Positions 11,049 through 46,013 of a stretch of 64,000 nucleotides of DNA are shown here, piece by piece. The notes beneath the pieces are model-generated. The model had not been told where the DNA came from and ran no database searches. It saw nothing but the letters and a program-made list of their open reading frames with translations. The position numbers and the translations under genes were made by a program. Each line of letters starts with the position of its first letter. Within the stretch, counting starts at the first letter, position 1. Source of the DNA: Mytilisepta virgata (lineage: Eukaryota; Mollusca; Bivalvia; Mytilida; Mytilidae); assembly GCA_028015205.1 (NCBI GenBank), contig CM051516.1:57974230-58038229 (forward strand), in the 5' to 3' direction.

Positions 11049-13499
11049 ATCGAACGAGTCCCAAATCTTCATGGTGATATTTTACGATATCTCACATGGC
11101 CCTTTGTCTCATGTGAGCTGAAAAGGTTCCAGAAGACACTTCAAAGGATCTGACAGTATTTCACAGTTGCTTCAGATATGCATTTGCTCAATTGGTGTAG
11201 TGTTTTTAGGGGTTTTGTCGGATTCGTTCAGTTTTTATTTCTATCTAATGAATAAATTCAGGAACCTTGTTGATTTCCAAGGTTTCAATTAAATGTTTTT
11301 GGACATGCAGATCTATGAAGACTATTAAAGTTTGAACTATTTTTTAAGTGGTTTGTGTTCGTCTTAAATATTCTGAAGTAGATGTTTTCTTCCGTAATTT
11401 TGATATGGTTTAAGTTTCCACTTAAATTTTCATATCAAAACTTATACAATCCCTAAATAGGACGAGTGGTTATTTCAAGTGGATATATTTCATCTTAAGG
11501 TGAAAACAAATCAATTAGATATATTTTTCAGAAAGTGTCAGTTATTTTTTTTAAATTTCATGATTGAATAAAAATTCTAAACTTTACTGCATATCAAGAT
11601 ACAAAGTATGTCAATATTTTATAAAAATGAAAAATGAAAGAAGAGTTAAGATCACAAGCTTAAATACACAAGTTCAAAATTTGACCCCTGTTGGCCAATA
11701 TTTTTCTAAAATCAAAATTCTAAATCCTTATTGCGCATCTACAATGTAAATATAGTGTATGACAATACTGTATAGAAATAATAAATTTAAAGTGAATGAA
11801 GTTAAAGATGAACGATGTCGCCGAAATGTTTTCGAAAGTGCAGGTTAAAAAAAAACTAGAGGCTACCAGAAGAAAATAAATTTTCCGTCCAAAATTTCTA
11901 AACAGGAATTAAAAATAATCATGCTTGATATTTGCATTTTTTTAAAGGCCATTAAAAATCAAAACGTTTTGAAAATAAAAATTCTAAATGCCTATTGCAA
12001 ATCTACATATAGTTTATGACACTAGTATGTAAAAATAAAATGGATGAAGTTAAGTAGAGACTGTACCGCTCATCTCAATTTAACTTGTCCTTAAGCATGA
12101 CTAAAAATCTAAGTATAACGGTCAATTTGGCTGGTTTTCCAATAGGGTCCTATGTTAAACTAAGTTTGGCTATCATGCATATGCAACTATTTCTGTCATA
12201 ATTAAGTTAGGTAACTCTGTTAAGACTTATCAACTGGTTACCCAATTATCGTGTACTGGTCCCGTTCATGCCAGGCACTTATCGTACTTCGATAACTCTT
12301 TATTGGTTATAGCACGTACTCCTCGTCTTCACTTTAAAAAAAAATTTCGTTTGAAATATATAGTAACATTTCACATGGAGTATAATTCCAATATAGAAAA
12401 TTGTGACAATAATTAATAATATGAAATTTATCACCAATTTATACAAACTGGCAAAAGTACATAATTACACCTGATAAAGGGTTATGGTGCAAGTTTTTTT
12501 TTCATTTTTTAAGCCACAAGAAAAGCGAAGTCTTTTTCGGTAAAATTTATTTGAGTTTTATCTGAAGTAAATTTACATGTAAAGAAATTTGTTCGCCGCA
12601 ATTAACATGCTGTGAGTTTCAGGTAATTATAACTAATTAACAATTTGACATGTATATATACATGTACCTTGACTGTCCGGATGTTTATTGTTCCAACCTT
12701 GAATTAAGGTACACAGGTACATTGTATGTATACAGGTAAACCGTTTGCTGACCAAAAACAGTGTGATTTCTTTTTTAACGCTACATTTTTTGCTAATTAA
12801 TGCAACATTTTAATAAAGAGGTATGTGTATAATGGGGATCACAAGAGTGCGGAGATGAAATATAATTTCAAATGTCACATAAGTAACATTTTAATTTATT
12901 CTAAATTAATAATCTATCTTTTTTGGTATTTATATATTGTAAACATTTGACATATAATATAATTAATTCTATTTACTCGTATGATCGATATTTACTTTGT
13001 TATGACATGGTAGAAGCTGATTGGAATGGGGGCCATCTTGAATAATTTCACAACAATCGTAAAAAATAACACATTTCAACCTTATTTTGAAGCAACACAA
13101 ATGGGACCCGAAATGAATTGGTATTCATAATTATATTCTATCATATATTAACTTTATTTTGTGGGGTTGGATGGTATTATATATCAAGAAGAAATCATCG
13201 AAATTATTTTTCGAAAACTAGTCCTTATGCAAAATCCACGTATGTGATATGTATTCATTAGGCGTTAAACACGAAAAATTTAAATGCGTTTTTTAAAGCA
13301 AAAATTTCATGCCTTGGACTAATTTAAAGTACATATCGAAAACGACCAAGTAAGATAAGCTATACAATGAGGGGTTGGATGGTGTCAAACACACGATAAC
13401 AAAAAAGTTATGGGCATTTAATTAACCAGTCCCATTGATTTGTATTGATAAATCGACAGCCATTATTTGACACCTATATACTACCAGAGGTCACGTGAT
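11049..13499. other. Intergenic mosaic of diverged repeats
   Basis: No gene seen. A 43-bp imperfect hairpin lies at 11398-11440 (TTTTGATATG...CATATCAAAA). Diverged copies of the 159-bp unit lie at 11570-11800 and 11970-12045. A CGCTCATCTCAATTTAAC landmark near 12067 marks another AGAGGCTC-group remnant. 12190-13490 is AT-rich and otherwise unexplained. Confidence 0.5.
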
Positions 13500-15890
13500 G
13501 ACTGAGATAGCTGGATATGGGCAGTTATCTTGGTTGACAGTCCAGGTCATCAGACATAATTCTGAAAGAGGACCATTTAAAAACCATTATTGCCGAGTCT
13601 GGTTCCTATTGCCCAGAAGGTTTCAGACAAGAATATTTTAAAATGAATTTTCAAGTTGGGGTTCTATGTTTGTTTGTTAAGTTGGTATTTTACGCCGTTT
13701 TCAACACATTTGGCTATTTCGCAGCGGTGGAGGAAGCCGGATTACCCGGAGAGAACCACCTACCTTCGGTATGAAAATTGGCAATCCTTGTCAATTAAAA
13801 TCGGGGTCAAACACACCCCACCACAGGTGAGATTCAAACTAACAACCTCAGTAGTTTTTTTAATTCTTTATTATTTAACGAGAATTACCAACAGCCAAAA
13901 ACAATGTTGACAGGCTAGTGATCATAAGTAGTCATTACGAACTACCTAGACAACTCGGTCACCGAGTAGGACTGAGGGTTTTTACTCGTGGCAAATATTA
14001 TTGAAGTGATAATATGAAATTATCAAAATGAAGATGAAACACATTTCATTAAACTGAAAACCTGAAAGATTTGACAACTCTGTAGTTTCATGAATATTTA
14101 ATGAATTTTCCCATAGGGTCTTATGTTAAGCCATCTTGGTTGACAGTCCGGGTCATCGAAACAATTCTAAAAGAGGACCATGTAAGGACTATTTCTGCTA
14201 AGTTTGGTTACAATTGGCTCAGGATTTTCAGACTAGAAAGTTTTAAATGAATTTTTCCATAGGGTCCTATATTAAACTAAGTTCGGCTGTGGCGGCCATC
14301 TTGGTTGACAGTCCGGGTCATCAAACACAATTCTGAAAGAGGACCATGTAGTTTCATAGAATATTTTTACATTCATCCCCTCTTCTTTCTATTTTTAGTC
14401 ACAGCAGCCATATCCGTTGGAAGTCGAGGATGTCGGACATATATTTGGAAGGTGGCCATCTAAGAACCATTCCACCAAAGTTTTGTGCCAATTGGCCCTG
14501 TGGGTTCAGAGGAGATCTTTAAAGGAAGGTTTACGCCGGATGTTGTCTTTAAAGGGCAAAAACTCGTATTAGGGGTTAATTAACGATTTTGGTCATGTTG
14601 ACGTATTTGTAGATCTTACATTTTTGCTGCGAACAGTTTGTCTTTATCTGTAATAATATTCAAGATAATAACGTAATTTACGTAAAACTGCAAAATTTCC
14701 TTAAAATTAACAATTCATGGGCAATAACTCAACTAAGATTTGACCGAATCGTCTGAAAATTTCATGGCAGGTAGATCTTGACCCGATGAAAATGTTTACT
14801 CTGTCAGTTTTGCTCTAAATGCTTTAGTTTTTTGTTTTTGTTTTTTTTTTTGAGAAATAAGCCAAAAACTGCATTTTACCTATGTTCTATTTTTAGCCAT
14901 GTCGGCCATGTTGGTTGGTGGGCGGGGTCATCGGACACACTTTTTAAACTAGATACACTAATTATGCTTATGGCTTTGGTTCCATTTTGCCTGGTAGTTT
15001 CAGAGGAGAAGAATTTTGTAAAAGTTAACGGTCAGGTGAGCTAAAAATGAACGAGGGGTTTAGGTTTCAAGAGAGTTCATATTTCTTTATGGTCCCAGAC
15101 ACAATTTTGAAAGGGGACCACCCCGTCAAAATTTGATCTCAATTACTGTAGTAGTTTCAGAGAAATGTTTTTTTTTTTATATATATATATTTTTAGTAAT
15201 AAGGGATCCACCTGAGAAAAATTCCATCAAAAATTGATCTCAATTTTGTTTGAAGAAGATTTGTAAATATTATTTACTGATTTTCCTGTTTCTAGTCACA
15301 GCCATCATATTTTTTAGAAGTGCAAATCCCAGGACAAAATTCTGAATGACCATCTTAGGACCGTTCCATCAGTTTGCTCTACTAGTTTCAGAGGATAAGA
15401 TTTTAAAAATGTGTTTTGCTGATTTTTTTATTAATGGTCGCCATATTTGTTGGGGATCCAAAGCCCCTTATCCCATCTGAAAGGCTGTATTTGTTGGAGA
15501 TCCAGAACCCTTTAATAACCCAATTTGAAAGGTGGCCAAACTAGGACCATTCCATCAGTTTGGTCCCAACAACCCCAGTTATTTCACTGGAGAAGATTTT
15601 TCATTATTAATTTTTTTACCCTTTTCTTCTTTTTTATTAAGAGTGACCATATTGGTCAGACCACCAGCCCCAATTTTGAAAGTTATCAAAGTGTGGTCAC
15701 TAGTAGTTTCAGAGGATAATTTTTTTACAATTATTTTGCTAATTTCCTAATTTTAGTAATGACAGACACGTTTGTTGGATTTCCGGAACCCCGGCCACAT
15801 TCTGAAAGCGGACGACCCAAGAACCATTTCTTCAAAAGTTGGTCCCAATTGGCCCAGTGGTTTCAATGTAAAAGTTAAAAAATGGCTAAA
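13500..15890 (+). repeat. Mosaic of 'TTGGTTGACAGTCC...GAAAGAGGACCAT' repeats
   Basis: Motifs GGTTGACAGTCCGGGTCATC, AATTCTGAAAGAGGACCAT, TTTCAGA(G/C)(G/A)A and CTATTTTTAG recur roughly every 130-190 bp from 13530 to 15870, with increasing divergence, interrupted by a SINE copy at 13663-13965. Probable decayed tandem or composite non-autonomous elements related to the AGAGGCTC group. No coding potential. Confidence 0.7.
13663..13965 (-). mobile_element. tRNA-headed SINE, diverged copy
   Basis: Reverse-strand copy of the SINE at 50636-50901. The head near 13965 contains CACCGAGT and ACTACCTAG-complement blocks. The tail near 13670-13700 holds the ACGCC(G)TTTTC block that is GGCGTTAAAC in the intact copy. 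About 55 bp of T-rich sequence (13850-13905) interrupts the tRNA-derived part. Confidence 0.75.
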
Positions 15891-15963
15891 AGAAGAAAGC
15901 ACAAAACCTTAAACTCACATGAGGCTGTATAGTTCACATCATATAAACTGTAATTAGTATTAA

Positions 15964-16100
15964 GGGAACAACCATTTACCTTCAAAAAGGGGGGGGGGGG
16001 GGCTGCAACAGATTATTTTTTTCCTTCCCTTTGGAATCAGAACATTTTTTTCACAAAAAACATACCCCCCTCCTCCCCTTGAAGTTAAATGGTTGTTCCC
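15964..16100. mobile_element. TTAA-flanked MITE (piggyBac-type target)
   Basis: Inverted arms (GGGAACAACCATTTA... at 15964 and ...TAAATGGTTGTTCCC ending 16100) of at least 22 bp. TTAA stands directly outside both ends (15960-15963 and 16101-16104). TTAA target duplication is the hallmark of piggyBac-type transposition; the family is inferred from this alone. The interior has a G-run and a C-run that can also pair. Confidence 0.75.
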
Positions 16101-16436
16101 TTAAGGACCATAAGTTGTGATAAAATGTTTTACATTAAATTTTCTTAAAATATATCTTGTACGTAAATATTCATTCTTTCATAGTATCTATAATTTTTTT
16201 ATTCACCAATTACAGAATGAAGAATGTTATCAGTACCTTTGCAACACTAAACTATTTGCAAATACAGTGGGGGAAAACCATTTTATCATGGCATATCAAA
16301 AACAACTGTGAATAATCGGTGTAAGATAACTGCATTTGCATGAGCAGATGAGAAATAATCGTAAACAATGCTTGTTTCATTTTCCTTGTATGTTGAATGT
16401 GTTTGATTATGTACAACTGTTTAATAAAAGTCAATA

Positions 16437-17220
16437 GTATCTCTTTTTTTCACTTTGCGTTCGTCCGTCTGTCCACAATTACAATAAAATCATCTCCTCT
16501 GAAACCGCTCAGCCAATTTAGACCAAATTTTGGTGGAATAGTCCTTGGGTGGAACCCTTAAAAAAGTGTCCGGCATCCTCGACTTCCAACCGATATGGCT
16601 GCTGCGACTAAAAATAGAGAGAAGGGGATGAATTTAAAAAAAAATCTATGTAACTACATGGCCAATTGGAATAAGCCAATCGCAGCAACGGTCCTTAGAT
16701 GGTCCTCTCTCAGAATTGTGTCCGATGACCCGGATGATCAACCAAGATAGCCACCACAGCCGAATTAGTTTAACATAAGACCCTATGGGAAATTCATTTA
16801 AAAATCTTCTCGTCTGATACTACTGAGCCAATTGAAACAATACTGAGCAGCAATGGTCCTTAGATCGTCCTCTTTCAGAATTGTGTCCGATGACCCTGAT
16901 GATCAACCAAGATGGCCACCCCAGCCGAACATAGTTTAAAATAGGACCCTATATATGAGAAATTCATTTAAAAATCTTATCTGAAACTACTGAGGCAATT
17001 GGAACCAAACTTGGCAGAAATGGTCCTTTGGTAGTCCTCTTTCAGAATTTTGTGAGATGACCCTAAATATCAACCAAGAAGGCCGCCACAGCCGAACTTA
17101 GTTGAACGTAGGACCCTGTGGCAAAATTCATTTAAAAATATTGTCTGAAAGCACTCAGCCAATTAGAACCAGACTTGGCGACCATGGTTATTAGATTATC
17201 CTCTTTCAGAATTATACATT
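16437..17220 (-). repeat. Reverse-oriented copy of the 13.5-15.9 kb repeat family
   Basis: CAACCAAGATGGCC(A/G)CC, CAGCCGAAC and GGTCCT(C)TTTCAGAATT recur about every 180 bp. Read on the minus strand they are the same units as at 13500-15890. The arrangement faces that block, so the two form a large imperfect inverted pair around the TTAA MITE. Confidence 0.7.
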
Positions 17221-18155
17221 TTTAAAGTAAAATGAGATTTTATAAATAAATACATCATAAATTCTGAGTAAAATGAATCTAACGCAAAGCTGAATCCCCT
17301 GAACCCGAAGATGAAGGTGGAAAATTAAGAGTGCACACAACAGTTTTTCTCAGTACTTTTCATGACGTCATGAATTGAAGGAACATACTCAAAAGATTGA
17401 TAGCTGGACAACAGGCTGTATCATATACCCATAGACAACCATATATCAAATAAAACATATTTCTTAAAGCTTTCACTGTATATAAGTATTTTTAAGAAAT
17501 TCCCTTCTAAACTCTTACCATTACAGAAAGATAACTGACAAAAAATAGGCCTCCCCCTTCAAATATTTCAAAACCAGACCAACCTCAGAGCATCCTAGCA
17601 AGGATTCCTGCATAATTTAGAGAACTGAGTATATGTGTTTTCCAAAGTACACATTCAACTGGTTTCAGCACATGTAGTTTCAGGGTACATTCGCCGCCTT
17701 TTAAAATTACTACATGAAGTGGTATAAAAATGTTGTGTTTTCACCTACAATATTTTTGGATGTTTTTAGAGTAGTCTCCCATTAATAAAACGTTTCTGAA
17801 AAAAAAACCTTTTAACATTTCATGCATTTTTTTAAACTTAAAATAAAGCCAAGACTCTAATTTAAATAATGAAACCAAAAAACAATCAGAAATCAATATC
17901 TAGAACTTATAAATAGAGGGAATTCCATACCTATGACATAATATATTTAGGGAAAAACTTTGCGCAGCAACAATAGGTCCCAAGGAAAACAGGCTTTGAG
18001 CTTGGGAAGCCATAGATTTCAGATAATGGGTAACGAAGGAATTTTCATTCGTCCAGAAACCTGCAGAAAATACTTCATCAATTGAGGCATGATTGAAAAG
18101 GGCCCAAGATTAGAAATAGCTGTATGAAAGGCCGTTTATGTCAAAAACGATATAA
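17221..18155. other. Intergenic, no gene seen
   Basis: AT-rich. It contains a perfect 16-bp palindrome TTCATGACGTCATGAA at 17359-17374 with a CRE-like core. The remainder may include the lost 3' end of the DIRS element but shows no recognisable frame. Confidence 0.4.
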
Positions 18156-18157
18156 AT

Positions 18158-18415
18158 AACGCATTAAAATTTTAACGCGATAAATACCCGTTTAACGCGA
18201 TAAAATGTAAATTAACGCGATAAAACCACATTTAACGCGTTAAAAATAAGAACATTGAAAAGAAATTGAAAAATGCTATAAATTTTATCGCGTCATTCAC
18301 TAAGGGGTTAAATAAATTTTATATCGTAAATTTTAAGTCGCAAATTTTGATGCAGACTAGCCATTGATGTCTTTAAGAAGAATATCAACGCGTTAAGACA
18401 TATTTTTAACGCGTA
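18158..18415. repeat. Cluster of TTAACGCG(A/T)TAAA palindromic motifs
   Basis: Near-palindromes centred on CGCG occur at about 18172-18184, 18192-18204, 18212-18224, 18231-18244, 18285-18293 (opposite orientation), 18386-18395 and 18406-18415, with an imperfect one at 18158. CpG-containing motifs are rare in the surrounding DNA, so the clustering stands out. Confidence 0.75.
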
Positions 18416-18429
18416 ACATCATGAACCTT

Positions 18430-18785
18430 GACATTAAAACTGTCTAGAAGGGCTTCATCAAAAACCTGCTAGAGAGATAGTCCTGCTAATCCAGGAAGTG
18501 GTAGTTTTGACAGATAATTCAAGAACCCCTTTTTTAAAAGGGATAAAAAGTCTAGTTACGAGATGAGCGTAAACTCTGAGTCTGCAATTAGATAGATAAG
18601 ATTCGAACAGGACAAAGCAAGCTTGAATCAGAATCTGGAGGTAGAGCAGGAATTACAACCGGCTCAGCTCCTCTAAGTGGCAATTGATTCTTTGCCATAA
18701 AGACTGGATCGGTTAATAAGGTGACTGAGGACTTGTCTCTCGAAAAACGGAGACACGCTTCCGATACCAAAATCTTCATCGCCAT
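18430..18785 (-). pseudogene. DIRS tyrosine-recombinase catalytic-domain remnant
   Basis: The frame at 18785-18588 contains VTLLTDPVFMAKNQLPLRG and LLCPVR, typical of the middle of DIRS recombinase domains. Short pieces in two other frames follow down to 18430, including a WISRTI motif. Frameshifts separate the pieces, and no Tyr-nucleophile segment is visible. Confidence 0.7.
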
Positions 18786-20160
18786 CCAAATGGATTGTGC
18801 GAGAGATAGCAGATCTATATCCCTTAATAGTTGAGGGAGTCAAACCTCGAGAATGAAACAGGAATGTAAGGAAATCAGCTAATTCTTGTACAGTGATTTG
18901 GAAAGGATCGATTTCCCTTGGAATACACCAATCACTGAAAATCTTCCATTTAGCGTCATAGACGATATTAGTTGATTGCCTAACAGCTCTGGTGAGGTGT
19001 TTGACTGTGCCTCCAGAAAATCTCCTCTTTTCGAGGCTATCCCTGAGAGAAGCCAAGCGCAAAAATTCAGTCTTAAACATTCCCTTCCAAGATATGATCA
19101 TCGCATCTACTGCCCACGCTTTTGGATCTGGTACTGGTGATACAAAGGTTGGCAGTTTGTGATTTAGACTGATCGCAAACAGATCTACCAGAGAAGAACC
19201 CCACTGAAGAATTATTGCCTCGGACACTACTGGGAGAAGTCCCCACTCTGTATTGACAGGAGTTAGACTCATGGAAAGAGAATCTGCCAGGATATTAAGT
19301 CTGCCTGGAATGGATCTGACTACCAGTAGGATACGGAGCTGAAAGCAGAGAATCAGAATATCCTTTGCTACGAGGTACAGATCGTGGGAGTGAGTGCCGC
19401 TCTGATTCTGTAAATAAGCAACTACTGTTGAGTTGTCCATAGCAAGAGTTACTGGTTTGTCTTTGAGAACAGACTGAAAATGAGACAGCGCAAGAAGAGC
19501 CGCTCTCATTTCTAATAAGTTGATATGCTCTTTCTGGAGGTCTGGGGACCAGATTCCGGATACGGACTGACCTTCTAGATAAGCCCCCTGATCTAGGTTG
19601 GAGGCGTCCGTGTAAAGAGTCATATTGAGAATATGAGAGGACAAAGGAAGGCTTCTCAAAAAGTTCTCCCGATTTGTCCACCACAGAAGATGAGGATAAA
19701 TACTTTGAAGCAACTGTATGGGTGCTTCCCAGTCTTGAGACATTGGGACCCAGTGTTGATGTAGGTAAAACTGAAGCGGACGAATATGAAGTCGGCCGAG
19801 AGGAACTACATCTGATAGAGCATTCAGAAAGCCCAGAAGCTGTGTAAACTGACGGGCCGTAACAGACTGAGAAGACATTAGAAGATGAATTGTCTGGCAA
19901 AGAGACAGACACTTGTCTTCTGGAGGCAGTACTAAGTCCTGAGAAGTCAGATAATGTTCTCCGAGGAATATAAAGTCCTGAGAGGGAGTTAGTTCCAACT
20001 TTTTCCAGGAGATTAGGAATCCTAGAGATAGAAAAGGTTGAATTACTGTTTCTGTCTGAAGATTCAATTTCTGAAGACAGAACTCCTTGATGAGGGAGTC
20101 CTCTAGATACGAATGGATCAAAATAGCCTGAGCATGAAGATGGGCGATTGCCACCTGCAT
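18673..20160 (-). pseudogene. DIRS RT-end / RNase H / tyrosine recombinase fragment, 495 codons
   Basis: Residues 10-90 match the end of a DIRS reverse transcriptase; the catalytic box reads YLED at 18-21 instead of the usual YxDD. Residues 180-300 are an RNase H domain with acidic residues at D185 (TDAS), E217 (LLEMRA), D242 (MDNST) and D293 (LADSLS). Residues 360-455 are the helical core-binding domain of a tyrosine recombinase (FSDWC, STIKGYRSAIS). The listed start is only the first Met in frame; the real protein began upstream, and the link is broken by a frameshift and deletion. The end runs into a stop shortly after the recombinase N-domain. The catalytic Arg/His/Tyr set of the recombinase is not preserved in this frame. 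Confidence 0.85.
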
Positions 20161-20164
20161 GGTG

Positions 20165-20355
20165 AAAGAGGTGGAACCTCCTTAAACTGAAGAGTCAATC
20201 CCCCTCGAATTATCGACAACACCCAACAATCTTTCGTAATATTTTCCCATTGTTTTATAAAATGAGTCAATCTAACCCCCTACTAGAATGAAAGACAGAG
20301 GAACTGAAATTTTTTCTATGGAGATTGGTGTTGTCGATAACATACGAGGGGGAAA
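20165..20355 (-). pseudogene. DIRS reverse-transcriptase N-terminal fragment with inverted repeat
   Basis: The minus-strand frame through this segment reads HFIKQWENITKDCWVLSIIR and EVPPLSP, the conserved region preceding the RT palm in DIRS elements. It is out of frame with the downstream 495-codon frame. In intact relatives a palm of well over 100 residues separates PPLSP from YxDD; here only about 20 codons do, so the palm has been deleted. Confidence 0.75.
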
Positions 20356-20359
20356 CTTC

Positions 20360-21130
20360 CTAGGAGGACTTATTATGCCTCCTTGGACCTTTAAACCTGA
20401 TTAGGATTAGGCCAAGGCTTAGGGGTGGACTTACCTGCACCACCAACAGTTTCCTTCTCTTGTTCTGAGGAAAAGAGGAATTCCTAGGACAGAAGTTGGA
20501 GACTGATCTCTTACCACCGTTTACCTGTACATTAACCTTAATAGGGGCCTGTGTCTGCCTGATTTGTTCGTGCACTTCCTGAAGGGAAAGATTAAAGATC
20601 TTATCCGATAGTGAAGACCGAAGAAGAGAGTCTTTCACACTAACAGATACATTAGATTTCTGACCTCTTAGAAAGAGTGCAGTTAGCTAGAGAACCCATG
20701 ATTAGGAGTTGGGAAGCAGTAAGCAATAGCCTTGTCTACTTGGGAGTAAAAAAGACTTGATCTCTGTAGAAACAGTAGAATCCTGGCTATTAAGACAGGA
20801 ACACACTGCTGCTAAAAAATGTTCTGCTGTTCCAAGTATTTGGGAAGTACTACGCAGAAGATTTTCATTTTGCGACCAGATCGACTGAGACAGGCGAAGG
20901 CCCTCAACATGCTTGGAATTAATAGCTGCGGAGAGAGATTTCTCAACCTTAGGAACTAATATTCCAAGAGAGGAGTTGAAGATATCATAGTCCTTCACCC
21001 GGACGTGATCAGAAAAAGAGGCAATTCCAAAACCTGTAATGTTCCCAGACAAAACCTCGGAAGCTGAACCACCTATCCCTTCATTAATAATTTGCAGGGC
21101 AGTGGAAATGTGATCAGGCGTTCACCTCGT
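20360..21130 (-). pseudogene. DIRS gag-like ORF, frameshifted
   Basis: Two overlapping frames (21130-20702 and about 20700-20360) together give a leucine- and serine-rich helical protein followed by a basic tail (NKRRK). Position upstream of RT in the same orientation and similar composition to DIRS ORF1 support the call. A frameshift lies near 20660-20740. No enzymatic motif. Confidence 0.6.
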
Positions 21131-22633
21131 TTTTCGTACCATGATATGCTTAGGATAACCACATAAGACAGTTGATGCTCTTAAAAACATGAAATACACA
21201 ACTTAGTTATAAGGAGCAATAACTCTCCAATACATTAAATCATCTTTGCAAGAAAAAGAAAATCTAATGCTTACTGCTTCTGTGTAAAATGTCGGTCTCC
21301 AGTTTTCCTCACATTTCTTGGCAAATAAAACAAATGAAAAAAAAAAACATAGCCATTTTCATACAATTCAGTATTTCTGTACTTTTTATTTTCTAATTAG
21401 AAGTAAAAAATATCTTTTAAAAGTTTCAGCTATCTCTAGACATGATTTAGGTGGCTGAAGATAAATACCCAGAGCTGCTGTAACATTAGTTTAGTCCTTT
21501 AATAATATTACTGTCAATCTATTTTTGCCAAATATATTAACTCTTGAGATGTTTAATACCTGAAAGAAAACCATTCTTGTGTGACAAATGCACAATGGAT
21601 TGACTGTATTATATGAAATAACCAAAATCAGACCAATTTTGACTACAGGCTTCTATGATGTATCTGACTTTTGCTATCCATTTCAACTATCTGCCTATAA
21701 ATCAGAAATTCAACAAGTTTTATAATATTTTTAACAATGATTTTAATGGTATTGCTAAAAATCTTTCTGAATCAAATCAATCTTTAATTACCGGTAAATA
21801 TGAATACTTAAATCATTCTACCACTTTAATTTACATAAAATATGCCATTATGTTACAATTATGTTTGTATGTATTCCTCTTGTTGCACTTTCTTGTGCCT
21901 GAGTGTAGCAATGTCAGTAAACACTAGGGGCGCCACTGGGTGGAAACCAGAGTTTGTTTACAGTATACTGGTCCCAAAATAGGCTGGAAAAGGTTGTAAA
22001 GAAGCGGAATCCAGTTTTCAAATAACTTCCCCTAAAAACTGCTCCACCTGGCATTTACTGACACTGCAACTGAGTGAATAATGAACTTGAACTTTAACTT
22101 GGTAACAATGATTTCCAACATTTATCTCATAAATATAATGGGTTACAAATGAGTTAAATACCACAATGATGATGTTTTTATCTTTTCAAAAAAATACTTT
22201 ATATACCATGCCAGCAAGAAGTTAAGATACATACATCTTTGAGTAATTTTTGAAAATTTTTGCTATAAAACTTTTCCTTTCATACACAAAAATTTCAGTT
22301 AACATTTTTACAAAATTTAAAGTGGTTTACATATTTTCAAAACTTTAACAAAATAAGTTGAGGACAGAATGTCCCTTACCATGTTTGTATATAACAACTC
22401 TCTGATGCATCAAATCTCTGTATTTACAGAAAGTTAACCAAGCCTTTTCTCTTTCTGTAACTCATGAAAACAGCAAGTGGAAAAGGTTTCTCATGATGCA
22501 GCAAAAAATATAAGCTCTCCTAGGGCATATCACTAACCTACATCAACCTTTGATCCAGGTGAAAACAGAATGACCTTATGTTAACCAACTTCACAAAAAT
22601 ATGACTTACCACTTAGCAAATTACCGAAAATTG
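21131..22633. other. Intergenic / downstream of CDC5L
   Basis: AT-rich. A small inverted-repeat element is likely at 21908-22073 (GCAATGTCAGTAAAC / ATTTACTGACACTGC ends, GC-richer inside). The frame at 21655-21927 has no recognisable feature. No gene seen. Confidence 0.4.
21908..22073. mobile_element. Short TIR element, candidate
   Basis: Ends GCAATGTCAGTAAAC and ATTTACTGACACTGC are inverted with two mismatches over 15 bp. The interior is more GC-rich than its flanks (GGGGCGCCACTGGGTGG). No coding capacity. Confidence 0.5.
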
Positions 22634-22864
22634 TTTATTTTTCTTTTATATTTTACATGCCATTGATATTGTATCTGTTTATATTTTACATGCCATTGAT
22701 ATTGTGTCTGTTTAAAACAGTCTACATACAAATAAAATTCAAAGTCACTGACAAGGATGAAATCAATTTCTTGTAACATAACATGTATTCAATCAACACA
22801 ATTTCAGACAATACATAAATTTTACTGTTATAATAACATTACAAAGAATCACAGTCATGTTTTA
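22634..22864 (-). promoter_or_regulatory. CDC5L: Probable CDC5L 3' UTR with poly(A) signal
   Basis: Minus-strand AATAAA occurs at 22639-22634, about 226 nt after the stop. Another AATAAA (22866-22861) overlaps the stop codon and would be too close. A 33-bp sequence is duplicated in tandem at 22646-22710 within this interval. The transcript end is inferred. Confidence 0.4.

Positions 22865-46013
<23,149 letters not shown>

Larger units (their letters stand above)
18430..21130 (-). mobile_element. Degenerate DIRS-type (tyrosine recombinase) retrotransposon
   Basis: In minus-strand order: a gag-like region (21130-20360), a fragment of the reverse-transcriptase N-terminus (about 20320-20165), then RT end, RNase H and tyrosine-recombinase N-domain in one frame (20160-18673), then recombinase C-domain pieces in other frames (18785-18430). 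RT, RNase H and a tyrosine recombinase in this order, with no integrase or LTR, is diagnostic of DIRS-like elements. It is dead: several frameshifts, most of the RT palm is missing and the recombinase is truncated. No terminal or internal complementary repeats typical of DIRS were found. It lies between the repeat mosaic and the CDC5L 3' end. Confidence 0.88.

Noticed and set aside
19295..19912. 205-codon serine-rich minus-strand ORF
   Set aside because: It is an out-of-frame shadow of the DIRS RNase H frame that covers the same bases.
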